From Flavobacterium gelatinilyticum (GTDB taxonomy: Bacteria; Bacteroidota; Bacteroidia; Flavobacteriales; Flavobacteriaceae), in the NCBI RefSeq assembly GCF_027111295.1, contig NZ_CP114287.1, positions 2,046,001-2,110,000 on the forward strand: DNA of 64,000 bases, written 5' to 3'. The position numbers were made by a program, and so were the translations under genes. Below are positions 1 to 9,278 of this stretch, piece after piece. How positions within the stretch are numbered: position 1 is the stretch's first letter; each line of letters starts with the position of its first letter. The notes beneath the pieces were generated by a model. That model did not search any database and was not told where the DNA came from. It saw only the letters and a list, made by a program, of their open reading frames with translations.

Positions 1-520
1 ACAATTCGTCAATAATAGAAATTACACGCTGAATACTTAACTTAGAAATTAGCTCGTCATTTTTGCTGTCAATTAAGTTTCTTTCAGCATTCTGTATAAA
101 ATCAGAAATATCGTCTATTTCAATATCTAGCTCGACAAAATAAGGAGTCAAATCAATGTTTAATTTTAACGAAGTCTCAAAAATTTCAACTGCAATTTTT
201 GCTATTATCCACGTATGAAATACGTTTAAAGCATTTGCAGATTTAAAAAGCAGTGGTTCAAGATGATAATATTTACCAAAAGATACATATAAAGGAAGGG
301 GTTTTGAACCGTCATTTATGCAAGTATAGTATGCATGTCTAAACTGATGTGTTTTCCCAGTTCCTCTAGGTCCAACAATTAATTTTGCTCCTCTTTCTAT
401 TATTTTTCTTTGAATCTTAGCAAAAAAACTTGTTTCAACTGTCCAATTAATCAAATCGTTAAAATCAATAAAATCTGCACGTTCTTCAAATTCTCTATTA
501 TCTAAATCTAAATTATCCAT
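1..520 (-). CDS. P-loop ATP-binding protein, ORC/CDC6-like (partial, 3' end outside window)
   Basis: Open frame read on the minus strand from an ATG at 520 and running off the left edge, so the C-terminus is missing. A clear Walker A motif, GPRGTGKT, lies at residues 50-57 and is followed by TH, as in AAA+/ORC-CDC6-like P-loop proteins. No signal peptide or membrane segment is seen. It is the last visible gene of a minus-strand series (TOPRIM protein, nuclease-like protein, ATPase) and is 134 bp downstream of its neighbour. By inference it is the NTP-hydrolysing sensor or motor of that set. Walker B and any downstream domain cannot be checked here, so the family name is tentative; the P-loop itself is certain. 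Confidence 0.72.
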   Translation of the reverse strand, partial: MDNLDLDNREFEERADFIDFNDLINWTVETSFFAKIQRKIIERGAKLIVGPRGTGKTHQFRHAYYTCINDGSKPLPLYVSFGKYYHLEPLLFKSANALNVFHTWIIAKIAVEIFETSLKLNIDLTPYFVELDIEIDDISDFIQNAERNLIDSKNDELISKLSIQRVISIIDEL

Positions 521-654
521 ATTTTTCTGTAAAAAATCAAATTTAACAAATTTTGCTACTATTGAAATACCATAATAATATTAAATACATTTTTTTTATA
601 TAAAATCGTAATTAAAATAAATCCACAAACTGAAAATATAAATCAATATAAAAC

Positions 655-1641
655 TTAAATTTCATGAGGTTTCAAGCCTATTGAAAAACCTAGAGGATAA
701 ATTATATCGCCCCATCTAAATTTAGAAAACATATCATTTCCATTGTGTTGATCAAATTTTACTACGATAATTTCAATATTCTTTTGTGATAACTTTTCTA
801 ACTCGTCTTCATATATTCTGTCGTTAGCAACTAGAACTATATTGTCATTATTTATTAATCGATCCAACTGTTCTAATATCTCAAAACCAATTATTTCATC
901 TGTCCTGTTTATAAAAATTTTAGCTTCATTTCCATTTTTTGTAGTAAAGTTTGAAGAAACTAAACCACAATCAATTCTGTGGTCAAGATTAAAAGACTCG
1001 CTTAAAAAGACATAGCAATTAACCACTTTTTTTTCAGAGGTGTGTCTGTCATAACTATTTAGAATATTTTTCAAAACAGTTATGAGATCTGGTTTGATAA
1101 ACTCTTTTTGTGGCCAAATCTCTGAATAAATTTCTAAGGTTTTCTCCATTGCCTTTTCTAAAAAAATACCATCAATTAATACGGATGTATACTTTTTCGT
1201 TTCAACTTTATTTAATAAACCTCTTAAGCTTTCTGCTGTTTTTTGATTAAACAATTTACTTATAAAATAATCTGTGGAAATTTTTTTTTGATTTAAAGCT
1301 AATATATATTCATGCTTTGAGTTTATTTTCCATTCTTTAAAATCCTCTGGAAAAAATAAGTAGAGATTATCGACTTTATACTTATCAGTTATGTACAAAA
1401 ATACTACAAAATTTTCTTTAACGTAAAACTTCGGTATTTTTACAAAAGAATTTCCATTTATTAGATTTCGTCCCTTACATTGAACCTTAAGAAATTTGGT
1501 ACTTTTTAATCCAATACTTTGGACAATAATTAAGTCTGTCCCTTCTTCATCGAAAAATGGTTCAGCTACTTTAAATTTATACTTCAATAATTCTGAGAAA
1601 ATGTAATATTCTGCTTGCTTTTGGAAGGGTTTTGTATCCAT
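655..1641 (-). CDS. Nuclease-like protein with a PD-(D/E)XK-type N-terminal motif
   Basis: A 328-residue protein of no family I recognise with certainty. The N-terminal 60 residues have the layout of a degenerate PD-(D/E)XK nuclease: a helix rich in E/K, then EGTD (D36), a short beta strand, and Q54-x-K56 in VQCKG, the QxK variant seen in restriction-like and DUF4365-like domains. The middle starts with VLIDG and the C-terminal part has a hydrophobic strand IVLVAND, which together recall a NYN/PIN-like fold, but I am not sure of that. It has no signal peptide. It lies 53 bp downstream of the TOPRIM gene and upstream of the P-loop ATPase gene, all on one strand, which suggests a three-gene operon. 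Confidence 0.6.
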   Translation of the reverse strand: MDTKPFQKQAEYYIFSELLKYKFKVAEPFFDEEGTDLIIVQSIGLKSTKFLKVQCKGRNLINGNSFVKIPKFYVKENFVVFLYITDKYKVDNLYLFFPEDFKEWKINSKHEYILALNQKKISTDYFISKLFNQKTAESLRGLLNKVETKKYTSVLIDGIFLEKAMEKTLEIYSEIWPQKEFIKPDLITVLKNILNSYDRHTSEKKVVNCYVFLSESFNLDHRIDCGLVSSNFTTKNGNEAKIFINRTDEIIGFEILEQLDRLINNDNIVLVANDRIYEDELEKLSQKNIEIIVVKFDQHNGNDMFSKFRWGDIIYPLGFSIGLKPHEI

Positions 1642-1694
1642 ATTTCTTTTACAAAATAAATAAGTAGCTGTTTTTCAAAAAACATAACCTCAAT

Positions 1695-3098
1695 TTACTT
1701 CCAGATCGTATTAGATATTTCTAATAGATTATCCATTTTTAAAAACTCAGTCGAAACTTCAAGGTTCGGATTTTTCTTTGTTCTTATCTGAATTAAACTT
1801 TTCAAAGCTTTGTATAAAGATTTGCCGTGAGAAAAACGGAATTTATTGGTTAAATATAGATCATCTATTGCTTCCTTTAAATGTGATGATTTATTCTTGT
1901 ATTTTTCACCAAATTCCTTTTTCTTAAATAAATCAATAGATTTTTCTTTTACTAAATCAAAAGATTGTTCTATCAATTGATCAGCTTCTTCTATTTCTAT
2001 TTCAGGATAACATTTATTAACATGAAAACTGTTTACATAATGACTTTCAATATCCGTACCTTTTGTAATAAATAAATAAACACCGATGTCACTAAATTGT
2101 ACTTGCAATTTCTCAATTTCTTCATTTGTTAAATAGTCTCTGTCTCGGTGAACAATTATTGTGATATGAGGAAATTTTTGTTTTATAAAGGTAGAGAATA
2201 AGTTTACTGAACCAATTTGACTACAGCTTTCATAAGATAATATTGTTGTCTCTGAAAATTTAAATCCATTGGACTCAAATATAACTTTAGTTAAGTTGTT
2301 TGACTTGCTATCTTCCGTAAGAATAAAGCATTTTTCATTACCCTTTATCTCCTTTAATTGTTTTTCTAATTCTAATTTCGCCAATAATTTTTCTATGTCC
2401 GGATATAACAAATTGAATATATCTTTAATATTTTTTTTAGTTATTAGTAAATTGTCTAATACATCTTTTTTAACATCAATAATTTGCAACAATTCATAAC
2501 GCTTAATTGATATTAAATGTTCATTAAATTCCGTTACATCTCCACCATGTTTTTTTAAAGCCGAAATACAAGCCAAAAATTGAAAGAGCATTAAGGGCAT
2601 CATACTTATCGATTGATAATATTTTGCTAACTCAGTTACATCTTCTTTACTTAAATATTTCTTCTGCAAAAGAAAATCAGCTTCAAACATGTAATGCAAA
2701 CTATTTCTTGAGTAGCACAAAACTTCTTCAGCTATTTGCTTTGATTTTTCATCATTTAAATGAAATTCATTTTGTATTTCTGGTCCAATTACATCAAAAG
2801 GTGAAGTATCGTCTTTGTACCAAATATTTTCAATTCGCTTAATACTTGCAAATGCAGAAATAACCATTAATCTCTCAAGTGGTGTACCTTCCAATCTTTT
2901 GTAAACTGTAATATTCCAAAGCCCCGTATCATTTTGTTTTTCAAATAAAATGTCCCCACCCAAATAGACTTCGTAAGAAAAACGGCCTATAGGCAAATTC
3001 TCACTCTTTACAATATTCTTAAACTCTTCACGGATTTCAAGTTCAGAAAGGTCCATTAAGCTTGGTTGTATTTTTTGTATTACTTCAGATTTTCTCAT
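1695..3098 (-). CDS. TOPRIM-domain protein (OLD-nuclease-like C-terminal half)
   Basis: 467 residues. The C-terminal half, from about residue 255, carries the three marks of a TOPRIM fold as found in OLD-family nucleases: E262 in ILTED, the acidic pair D319/D321 in VHRDRD, and TDIESHYV with E351. The N-terminal 250 residues are helical and unfamiliar, and no Walker motif is present. OLD proteins normally fuse a TOPRIM domain to an ABC-type ATPase. Here the ATPase could be supplied in trans by the P-loop gene two positions downstream; that is inference. It is the first gene of the minus-strand trio, starting from an ATG at 3098 with a long non-coding stretch upstream. A metal-dependent nicking or nuclease activity is likely for the family. 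Confidence 0.65.
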   Translation of the reverse strand: MRKSEVIQKIQPSLMDLSELEIREEFKNIVKSENLPIGRFSYEVYLGGDILFEKQNDTGLWNITVYKRLEGTPLERLMVISAFASIKRIENIWYKDDTSPFDVIGPEIQNEFHLNDEKSKQIAEEVLCYSRNSLHYMFEADFLLQKKYLSKEDVTELAKYYQSISMMPLMLFQFLACISALKKHGGDVTEFNEHLISIKRYELLQIIDVKKDVLDNLLITKKNIKDIFNLLYPDIEKLLAKLELEKQLKEIKGNEKCFILTEDSKSNNLTKVIFESNGFKFSETTILSYESCSQIGSVNLFSTFIKQKFPHITIIVHRDRDYLTNEEIEKLQVQFSDIGVYLFITKGTDIESHYVNSFHVNKCYPEIEIEEADQLIEQSFDLVKEKSIDLFKKKEFGEKYKNKSSHLKEAIDDLYLTNKFRFSHGKSLYKALKSLIQIRTKKNPNLEVSTEFLKMDNLLEISNTIWK

Positions 3099-3829
3099 TT
3101 TTTCTTAACAATATCTATCAACATTTTTTTAAAACTATGATAATAATTTGCTCGACAAATTAATAATAAAATTCAGCCTTCCTTGCACAAACCTATTAAG
3201 CGACACTAGCCAATTCTATTAATTCGTCATTATTCTTTAATTCAATATAATAAATTACCCATTCCGTGAACATTTTTCATTCTCAAACTTCCCAAACCAT
3301 TTAGTATTTGATCAAGCATTTTTAATATTTTGTTGCTAAATACTTCTTTTAATAGTAGAAACGCAACAGTATAAACACCTATTTTTAGTCTTTTCAAAGA
3401 ATAAAAAACAACGAAGTATTTTTAAATTTATATCTCTATAAACTAATTATTTACTTTTTTTAGTTTATATCTAAATAATATAATAAAGCTAGATAGAAAT
3501 CAATATTAGCTTGAAGTCTTACCCCTTCATCCGTAACAAACTTACCACAAATGATCTAAAATCTATTTGAAAATAGACGTTTTAAGTTTTGTGGCAAAAT
3601 CGTGGCACATCGGTATTTTAAAAATTACAAAACAGCAGAATCAACGCCTTACGGCTTTAGGTTCGAAACTGTATACTTTTTTTATTTTTCAGTTGTTATT
3701 AAGATTTTGATACTTGCTGAAACTCGAAAATAATTGCGCTATTTTTTGAGTAAACACAAATTCTCCAAATGTAAAAACCAACCTTTCTTTAAACTAAAAG
3801 CCAGTTTTGCAAAATTTTGTTAGTACACA
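3099..3829. other. Non-coding stretch with attachment-like unit A
   Basis: About 730 bp without a convincing gene. It holds an attachment-like unit: TGGCA at 3592-3596 and 3603-3607, followed by the TTCGAA core at 3662-3667. Sequence around the core (AGCAGAATCAACGCCTTACG, then GGCTTTAGGTTCGAAAC) is nearly repeated at 13692-13728. The rest is A+T rich and probably holds the promoter of the TOPRIM operon. Confidence 0.5.
3592..3667 (+). repeat. att-like unit A: TGGCA-N6-TGGCA arm plus TTCGAA core
   Basis: Two TGGCA half-sites start 11 bp apart, one helical turn, at 3592 and 3603. A TTCGAA core starts 70 bp after the first half-site. The same arrangement recurs at 13529, 13650, 27070, 32014 and, degenerate, 47037. 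I infer arm-type integrase sites plus a crossover core left by integration of mobile elements. Confidence 0.5.
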
Positions 3830-4507
3830 TTAGTTTATGGAATTAGCTAGTAATATAATTCCTAAAATCAATATTGGTGGTAAAACAATCATAATTGAAT
3901 ACCAGCCATAAATCTCCCATAAGTATCTCTGTTTTACTTTTTTTATATTTTTTGGCGTTACTTTTTCTGGTGCAACCTTTTCAAAATAATTTATATTACT
4001 AATTTGAAACATATCATAATCGATAGGTGAATGATTTTGATAATTCCTCAATACTGTCTGATATTTTTCAGATAAATTTTTAGCGAAAGTATACATTTCA
4101 TATTCAGAAGGACTATGCTTTAGGGTTTTAAACATTCTTAAATCGTTATATAACGTAGATAATTCAAGTCCACAATCGTGAAATATTCGAGCGTTCAACG
4201 TATATTCCTGTGCATTTTCAAACTGACTTACCACCAATAATAAAATCGATAATGCAGTTATTATATAGTTTATGATATTTTCATTATTCCCAGTATTAAT
4301 ATTGTAGACAGAAATTAAACTTGCAATAATTAAATACGCCGATAGAAAAGCTAAGCTTATATTTGAAATTTTTGCTTTCGTTTTTAAACGTTTATCAGCG
4401 TTAAATCTGGATGCTTTTGTAGACCAAATTTTATAATTCAGTTCCTCTAGAAAGCTTTTTTCTAAATATTGTTTTGGTCCCGTGAATTGATTTGCTTTTT
4501 CCGTCAT
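3830..4507 (-). CDS. SLATT-domain membrane protein (candidate defence effector)
   Basis: 225 residues with a soluble, charged N-terminus, two closely spaced membrane helices at about 48-70 and 78-96, a helical cytosolic linker, and a further hydrophobic segment at about 201-223. This arrangement and the sequence fit the SLATT family (SMODS and SLOG-associating two-TM effectors), probably the SLATT_5 type. SLATT proteins are thought to form pores or otherwise damage membranes when a nucleotide-sensing partner is triggered. No SMODS, SLOG or reverse-transcriptase gene is adjacent: the next gene on each side is more than 700 bp away. It is therefore an orphan effector here or the remnant of a larger system. 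The start ATG at 4507 is the only good one. Confidence 0.7.
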   Translation of the reverse strand: MTEKANQFTGPKQYLEKSFLEELNYKIWSTKASRFNADKRLKTKAKISNISLAFLSAYLIIASLISVYNINTGNNENIINYIITALSILLLVVSQFENAQEYTLNARIFHDCGLELSTLYNDLRMFKTLKHSPSEYEMYTFAKNLSEKYQTVLRNYQNHSPIDYDMFQISNINYFEKVAPEKVTPKNIKKVKQRYLWEIYGWYSIMIVLPPILILGIILLANSIN

Positions 4508-5275
4508 TCCAATGTTTTATTATAATGTGTATGTCAATACAAAAGGCAATTTAAACTTGAGTCAATATGTATGGTAAATGTCATCATATTTATTTTCAAA
4601 TATATAGTTTTTTAACCACAGATTATAAAATGGCTATTAACTTTGATTGTCTCTTTGGGAAATATTAATAGCTATGCATAAAAATCAAAAAAAAGACCTA
4701 CATACTAAACATTAAATCAATCTGCCACGCCACCGGATGAAATTTTAATCCCTTCTATTTGAAAATCAATTATAATGGATTCATTTCAATAGAAAAGCAG
4801 AAATAAAGCCAGAAAAAAAAGAAGCCCGTAAAGCAGCCTATTGCTCCTTTTATCACGGAGCTCTTCTTTTCGCTGATGGTTTTCTTGAACCAACCTTTCT
4901 ATCCGTTTAAGGTTGATGCGCTTTGTTTCCAATGCAGTAAGTTTTAAGCAAACTTAACCCAGTGACAGAAAAAGATGAATCCCTATAGGTTTTGATTCTA
5001 TCAGAATAAGACCGTATTACATATAGTTTTAAAGCTAGCGCTTAAGATTTTGCTGCAGAATGCCTCATTAGAGCAGTTTAAAAGATGCTTTAACCCAGAA
5101 CTGGAAAGGTGGAAACCTATCTACAATCCGATTTTTCCAATGCTTTTCGCATTCCAAAATTTCGATAATTCATGGTACTTCTCCAAATCTGGCCATAACA
5201 GAATCTAATGATTACTGAAGCTTTATAAAGTTTATAAGGTTACAGACAGTACGGCCGAATTGCAGCATTTCATCG
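4508..5275. other. Non-coding stretch with a possible gene remnant
   Basis: About 770 bp between the SLATT gene and the HNH gene. The plus strand at 5026-5208 translates to a protein-like stretch rich in aromatic residues (for example RWKPIYNPIFPMLFAF) that ends in a stop and has no start, so it may be the tail of a lost gene. I cannot assign it. Nothing else stands out. Confidence 0.3.
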
Positions 5276-6112
5276 CTAAACCTCCAGCCTTTCCAGAAAA
5301 AGAGGGCTCTGAACCAATGCGATTTCGGCTATCGACCTCCAGTAATTAGTCCCGTATGAGGCAAAATTACGCTGAGCTGATGCCAGCACTTCAGCTGTAC
5401 TTTCAGCAGTGCTTAAGGTGGAGACCAGAAGGGAATTTTCCAGTTCGGAAATAATGCCCACTGCCTTCATTCTCATGCGCTCTTCAAGCCTGAGCCTTGT
5501 AAAATGCGATTGTATTAGATTGAAAGTACTCAAAGGTATACCCGAAGGATTGGCAAGATAATATCTAAAATCAATATCCCCCTGCCCGTCATCGATGACA
5601 TCGGCAAATAAAAAGCGTTCAGCCGGCAGTATGTCTCTGTAGAAATTCAGAAAAAGCCGCTCACCGGCATTATTGCGCCATACATAAGATTTATAGCCGT
5701 TACAGGTCTTGCAGCAGGGAACAAGATTATTGGTATGAACCGAATATTCGGGAAATTCCTCCTTGGGAAGGTAATGGTCAAAGGACTCCACCGGCGTAAC
5801 AGTGCAGTACTGGCAGGTATAGCGCACCGATGCAGGAATATTTCTCTGGATTCTGTTTCTTAACTCCCTCAAAACAAGCGTATCATATCCGTAAAGGCTC
5901 CTGATATCCGGTCCGTGATGAACGAATAGAGGATTGCCATGAAGCATTGAGAGGCTGCCCCTGTTAAAATTATAGTCATATACATCATACTGGCCTCCTA
6001 GCGTTGCGGCAATGCCTGTAAGCCGTGCTCGAAGCAGCGCATCTTCTTTTCTTTCAACGGCATTCCTGTAGACTTCCTTAGAATCCCCATCAAACTCTCT
6101 AAAATTTTTCAT
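5276..6112 (-). CDS. ptuB: HNH endonuclease, Septu PtuB-like
   Basis: 278 residues with a zinc-bound HNH core in the middle: CQYC, then FDHYLPKEEFPEYS, then N in TNNLVP, then CCKTC. The DHYLPK motif is characteristic of HNH proteins paired with AAA ATPases, such as PtuB of Septu. In Septu the ATPase PtuA and the nuclease PtuB form a complex that cuts nucleic acid on phage infection. The start overlaps the end of the ATPase reading frame by 14 nt, so the two are translationally coupled. Because the upstream ATPase gene is frameshifted, this nuclease may be left without a functional partner. A homologous arrangement with the same 14-nt overlap lies at 14342-17708. Confidence 0.78.
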   Translation of the reverse strand: MKNFREFDGDSKEVYRNAVERKEDALLRARLTGIAATLGGQYDVYDYNFNRGSLSMLHGNPLFVHHGPDIRSLYGYDTLVLRELRNRIQRNIPASVRYTCQYCTVTPVESFDHYLPKEEFPEYSVHTNNLVPCCKTCNGYKSYVWRNNAGERLFLNFYRDILPAERFLFADVIDDGQGDIDFRYYLANPSGIPLSTFNLIQSHFTRLRLEERMRMKAVGIISELENSLLVSTLSTAESTAEVLASAQRNFASYGTNYWRSIAEIALVQSPLFLERLEV

Positions 6113-6946
6113 TGCGGTCTGCTAATAATGATTTAATAAATAATCTCGCACTCAGGCTTAAAGGAACATCATCATGTTCTATCAAAGATACTATCTGCTC
6201 AAAGGAATGCCCCGCAGTAACTAAACTGCGAAGCAGCTTTAAATAATGCCGCGGCACTTCTCTATTGCCAAAAATCTCATCTGTTATCACTGTCAGATTC
6301 TCACCAAAAGGCTCTTTTTCCAGCCGTCTGGTGCCTGCATAACTCCCATCCCTTTCAATGACATAAATGTTCCTTGACTGGAGTTCCTGAATAATAATCG
6401 GCGAATGCGTGGCAAGGATGCAGAAGGAATCATACCTCTGGACAAGTTCAAATATCATATTCATCAGCTCGCTGATAGCATTGGGATGCAGATGCGTTTC
6501 TGGCTCGTCATATAGGATCAGCGAATTATAGCGTATCTGCGCAATTATTTCAGTGACAATAAACAGCAGTATATTCTGCCCAGAACTTACTCTGGAATAA
6601 ACTTGCGGAAACTGCTCAGGCAAAAATTCATGTCCCATGAATCCTCTGCTAAACATGACTGAAACCGTTTCTTTTGGAATGAAGGTCTCCAGTAATATCT
6701 TCCAGTTCTCTATTTCCTTCTTAATGGTTATCTTTTCAGTGGAAGTATAAAAACGGTCAACCAGCTCTTCCTCTGAAAGCCACCCACCACCTGCCTTTTT
6801 GAGCCCGCAGTACACATAATTGAACGAGGCATTTGAGGGAGGCCCGCTGAATTTATCAAAAAAACTGTACGATATGGTAAACACTTTTCCATAAATAGGC
6901 TTTCTGGGCGTTATCTCTGGGGTGAATCCGAGGAAAGGCTTCTCAC
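6099..6946 (-). pseudogene. ptuA: C-terminal part of frameshifted PtuA-like AAA ATPase
   Basis: This reading frame encodes the second half of an ABC/SMC-type ATPase: signature-like VSSGQ, Walker B LILYDEPETHLHP and switch histidine in LATHSP. It lacks Walker A, which lies at the end of the neighbouring frame. The frame stays open upstream of its apparent GTG start at 6884, reading GFTPEITPRKPIYGKVFTI, and this is a natural continuation of the upstream protein. The two halves were therefore one gene, split by a one-base change near 6930-6945. I see no slippery heptamer for programmed -1 frameshifting. The end overlaps the HNH gene by 14 nt. Confidence 0.72.
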
Positions 6947-8023
6947 AATCGCATTGAGAATCTGCGTTTTTCCTGTTCCGTTTTTTCCAATGAGTCCAAA
7001 GACCCTATGCTGCAGGATACCTTCTGACTGAAAATCAAAATTAAGGCGCAAATCATTGCCGGCATAAGGCGGACGGTAGTTGAAATTAAACTTAAAGGCT
7101 TGCGAATAATCGATATCATTAAGCTGGAATCGGATGGTCCGCAGCATCTTTTCATTGGAATTGTCGCGAGTTAGTGAAGTCCTGAATATATAATCATTCT
7201 CAAACTGTTCGGCTATCCTAGGAAAAAGCCCAACATCCCTTATGGCTAAAAGCACGCTCTGATAGGAGCTTGGGAATAATTCCTTTAAATCAAGATAATA
7301 CTCCTCGCTGGTGCCGCAGGAGCAGAATTCATCTCCCAGCGATACAAATTTATCTTCCAGCTCATCCCAGGTTTTCTCACAATCGCGCTTCATGATCTTA
7401 ATAGAAAGGTCCTGGCTTCTGGCATTAGACGCAGGCAGGTACCGCAGCCCCATAAGGGTGCGTATGCTGTAGTCATTCCAATTATCATAATACAGGACAA
7501 AACACGGATACTCATCTATCTTGTCCGGTCCTTTAAAAAAAGGAATGCTGTTTTTCGCTATCTGAAGCGGCAGATCCCCTGCGCTCATCAGCGGCCTTAG
7601 CTTATAGAGCGGCATTTCTTCAAAATAGTCCACTATTGCCATTCGGCTCCCTGATTTTTCCACATGCTTATTAATCAGATGCGCGTAAAGTTGAATCCCC
7701 TCTTTGGACGGCCTCACATCAGGGCTTACAACAGTTTCCAGAAATTTATTGTAGTAGCTGTTATCCCCATCCACCAGCCCGAACCGATTGAGGAATGTGT
7801 ATTCCAGACTCCAATCCTCATTGTTGATCAGATGCTGTTTGGCATCCTCCATTGCGTTGATATACCTTTCATCCTGCGAAGGCATTTCCTGCAGTGGCCA
7901 GATTTTATTCAGAAAGGTTATAATACCGTCAAAATCAGTATATACCCCCATAAAATCTTCCCTTGATGAGAGGGTTTCAAAAATATCATGCTTTACTTTC
8001 CTGCTCAAAACAATTTCATCCAC
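6911..8023 (-). pseudogene. ptuA: N-terminal part of frameshifted PtuA-like AAA ATPase with AbiJ-NTD3-like domain
   Basis: 370 residues from an ATG at 8023. The last 70 residues hold the start of an ATPase domain, with Walker A GLIGKNGTGKT about 20 residues before the stop. All downstream ATPase motifs are in another frame (6099-6946), so this product alone cannot hydrolyse ATP. The N-terminal region (VYTDFDGIITFLNKIWPL, then HLINNEDWSLEYTF) resembles AbiJ N-terminal domain 3 or effector-associated domains found ahead of defence ATPases; this is from memory and moderate at best. Joined to the C-terminal frame, the protein would be about 640 residues. The break could be a real inactivating mutation or a sequencing error. 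Confidence 0.7.
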
Positions 8024-8461
8024 TCTGATTGTTTTTTATAGATTAATATTCTGCTTTTGCTTCTGTGATAATTTTCAATTCCCTGCAAAGGCGGCAACTA
8101 AAACGCCACCTGGCAGAAATGTCCAAAATAGTGATTTTTCCTTACAAAATAACCTCTAACTAAAAACTTTCCCCTGTAGGCTTCCAATAGAATACTTCCT
8201 TCTATTCCCAACGAAGATTATAAAGGTCTCTAGACTGGCTTTTCCATTCAAAACGGGTTAAAAGGGCAGCCAAAGTAGTATCCGCCCTCACCTGCATGCG
8301 CATAACAGCTGCGCTGCCCTTCGGGACTTATAGCACTCCGGCTCCTAAACCGGATACTCATTTTTTGCTTTCTTTTTTCCCGTTTTTTCTTTTGAAAAAT
8401 TTCATTTGGGGACTATGGGAAAAGAAGACTTCAAACAAGTATTCACTAAAAATTTTATGTC
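8024..8461. other. Intergenic region between divergent ptuA and ssb
   Basis: About 440 bp between divergently transcribed genes. It should hold promoters for both the defence pair and the ssb/pcfK/pcfJ operon. A GC-rich patch around 8300-8355 (CTCCGGCTCCTAAACCGGAT) could fold into a hairpin. No gene is convincing. Confidence 0.35.
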
Positions 8462-8848
8462 ATGGAAATCACAGGACGAATTGTAAAAGATGCCTCAGTT
8501 TTTAAAGTAAAGGAAAACCGTGAGGTGGTAAACTTCTCCATAGCAGTCAACGACAGCTATAAACCCAAAGGAAGTACCGAAACCAAAAAGATTGTAACCT
8601 ATATCGACTGTTCCTACTGGCTCAGCGCAGGACTGGCGCAGTGGCTCCGTAAAGGAACGCTCGTGCAGCTCTTTGGGCGCATCGGACTGAATGTCTATAT
8701 CGGAAATGATGCGCAGGCACACGGGGCATTGACCTTTCACACTTCCGATATTAAGATACTGGTATTTGCACGGGCGGATAATACAAAAGCTGTTGCTGCA
8801 GATAAACAGGAAAACGTAGCGGATGATCCCGACGACCTGCCTTTCTAA
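8462..8848 (+). CDS. ssb: Single-stranded DNA-binding protein (mobile-element type)
   Basis: 128 residues with an OB-fold SSB domain: ITGRIVKDASVF at the N-terminus, then VVNFSIAVND, and LVQLFGRIG in the middle. It ends in the acidic tip DDPDDLPF that SSBs use to recruit partner enzymes. It is shorter than a typical chromosomal SSB and heads a plus-strand series with a DUF7222-like gene, pcfK and pcfJ, the usual set in Bacteroidota conjugative elements and plasmids. It probably coats single-stranded DNA during element transfer or replication. Confidence 0.88.
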   Translation: MEITGRIVKDASVFKVKENREVVNFSIAVNDSYKPKGSTETKKIVTYIDCSYWLSAGLAQWLRKGTLVQLFGRIGLNVYIGNDAQAHGALTFHTSDIKILVFARADNTKAVAADKQENVADDPDDLPF

Positions 8849-8892
8849 ACCTTTCAAACCTATAATTTTTATACACGCCTAAATACAATATT

Positions 8893-9252
8893 ATGAAAGC
8901 CTTACAAAAATCCAATTATAACGAGTTCCGTGTCAGTGATGTCTTTAATCAGATTATCCTGCGCAGCATCACTTCTTACGACGGTAAACGCAGTGCGCAG
9001 CTGAAATCTTTCTTCCTTGACCTGCAGCAGGGTGGCTGCGTCAGCGGTATGATTTCAGAATTTATCTACAATGCCGACTGCTGCGATTTCTACGTCGAGC
9101 ATATTGATGACCTCGAAAATATCAGAACCGAATTGGAAGAAGCTATCGGCGAACCGATTGAGAACCGTTTTAAAGTCCCCCACTACACGTTTGTATGCTG
9201 GCTCTGCTTTGAGGAATACTGTTATGACCTCTATTCAAGACTCTTTGAGTAA
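8893..9252 (+). CDS. Conserved mobile-element protein of unknown function
   Basis: 119 residues, acidic, with several cysteines (GGCVSG, DCCDFY, VCWLCFEEYC) but no recognised metal-binding pattern. Short proteins of this kind sit between ssb and pcfK in Bacteroidota integrative elements; I recall them as DUF7222, without certainty. It lies 44 bp after ssb and 26 bp before pcfK, consistent with one operon. No signal peptide or membrane segment is seen. Function unknown. Confidence 0.6.
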   Translation: MKALQKSNYNEFRVSDVFNQIILRSITSYDGKRSAQLKSFFLDLQQGGCVSGMISEFIYNADCCDFYVEHIDDLENIRTELEEAIGEPIENRFKVPHYTFVCWLCFEEYCYDLYSRLFE

Positions 9253-9278
9253 AAATTTTCAACCTTAAATATTTTCTT

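Noticed and set aside
6905..6950. Programmed -1 frameshifting in the PtuA-like gene
   Set aside because: No slippery heptamer or following structure is seen; a mutation or sequencing error is simpler.
8495..8857. Minus-strand ORF of 120 codons over ssb
   Set aside because: It is a shadow of the SSB gene, whose plus-strand product is unmistakable.
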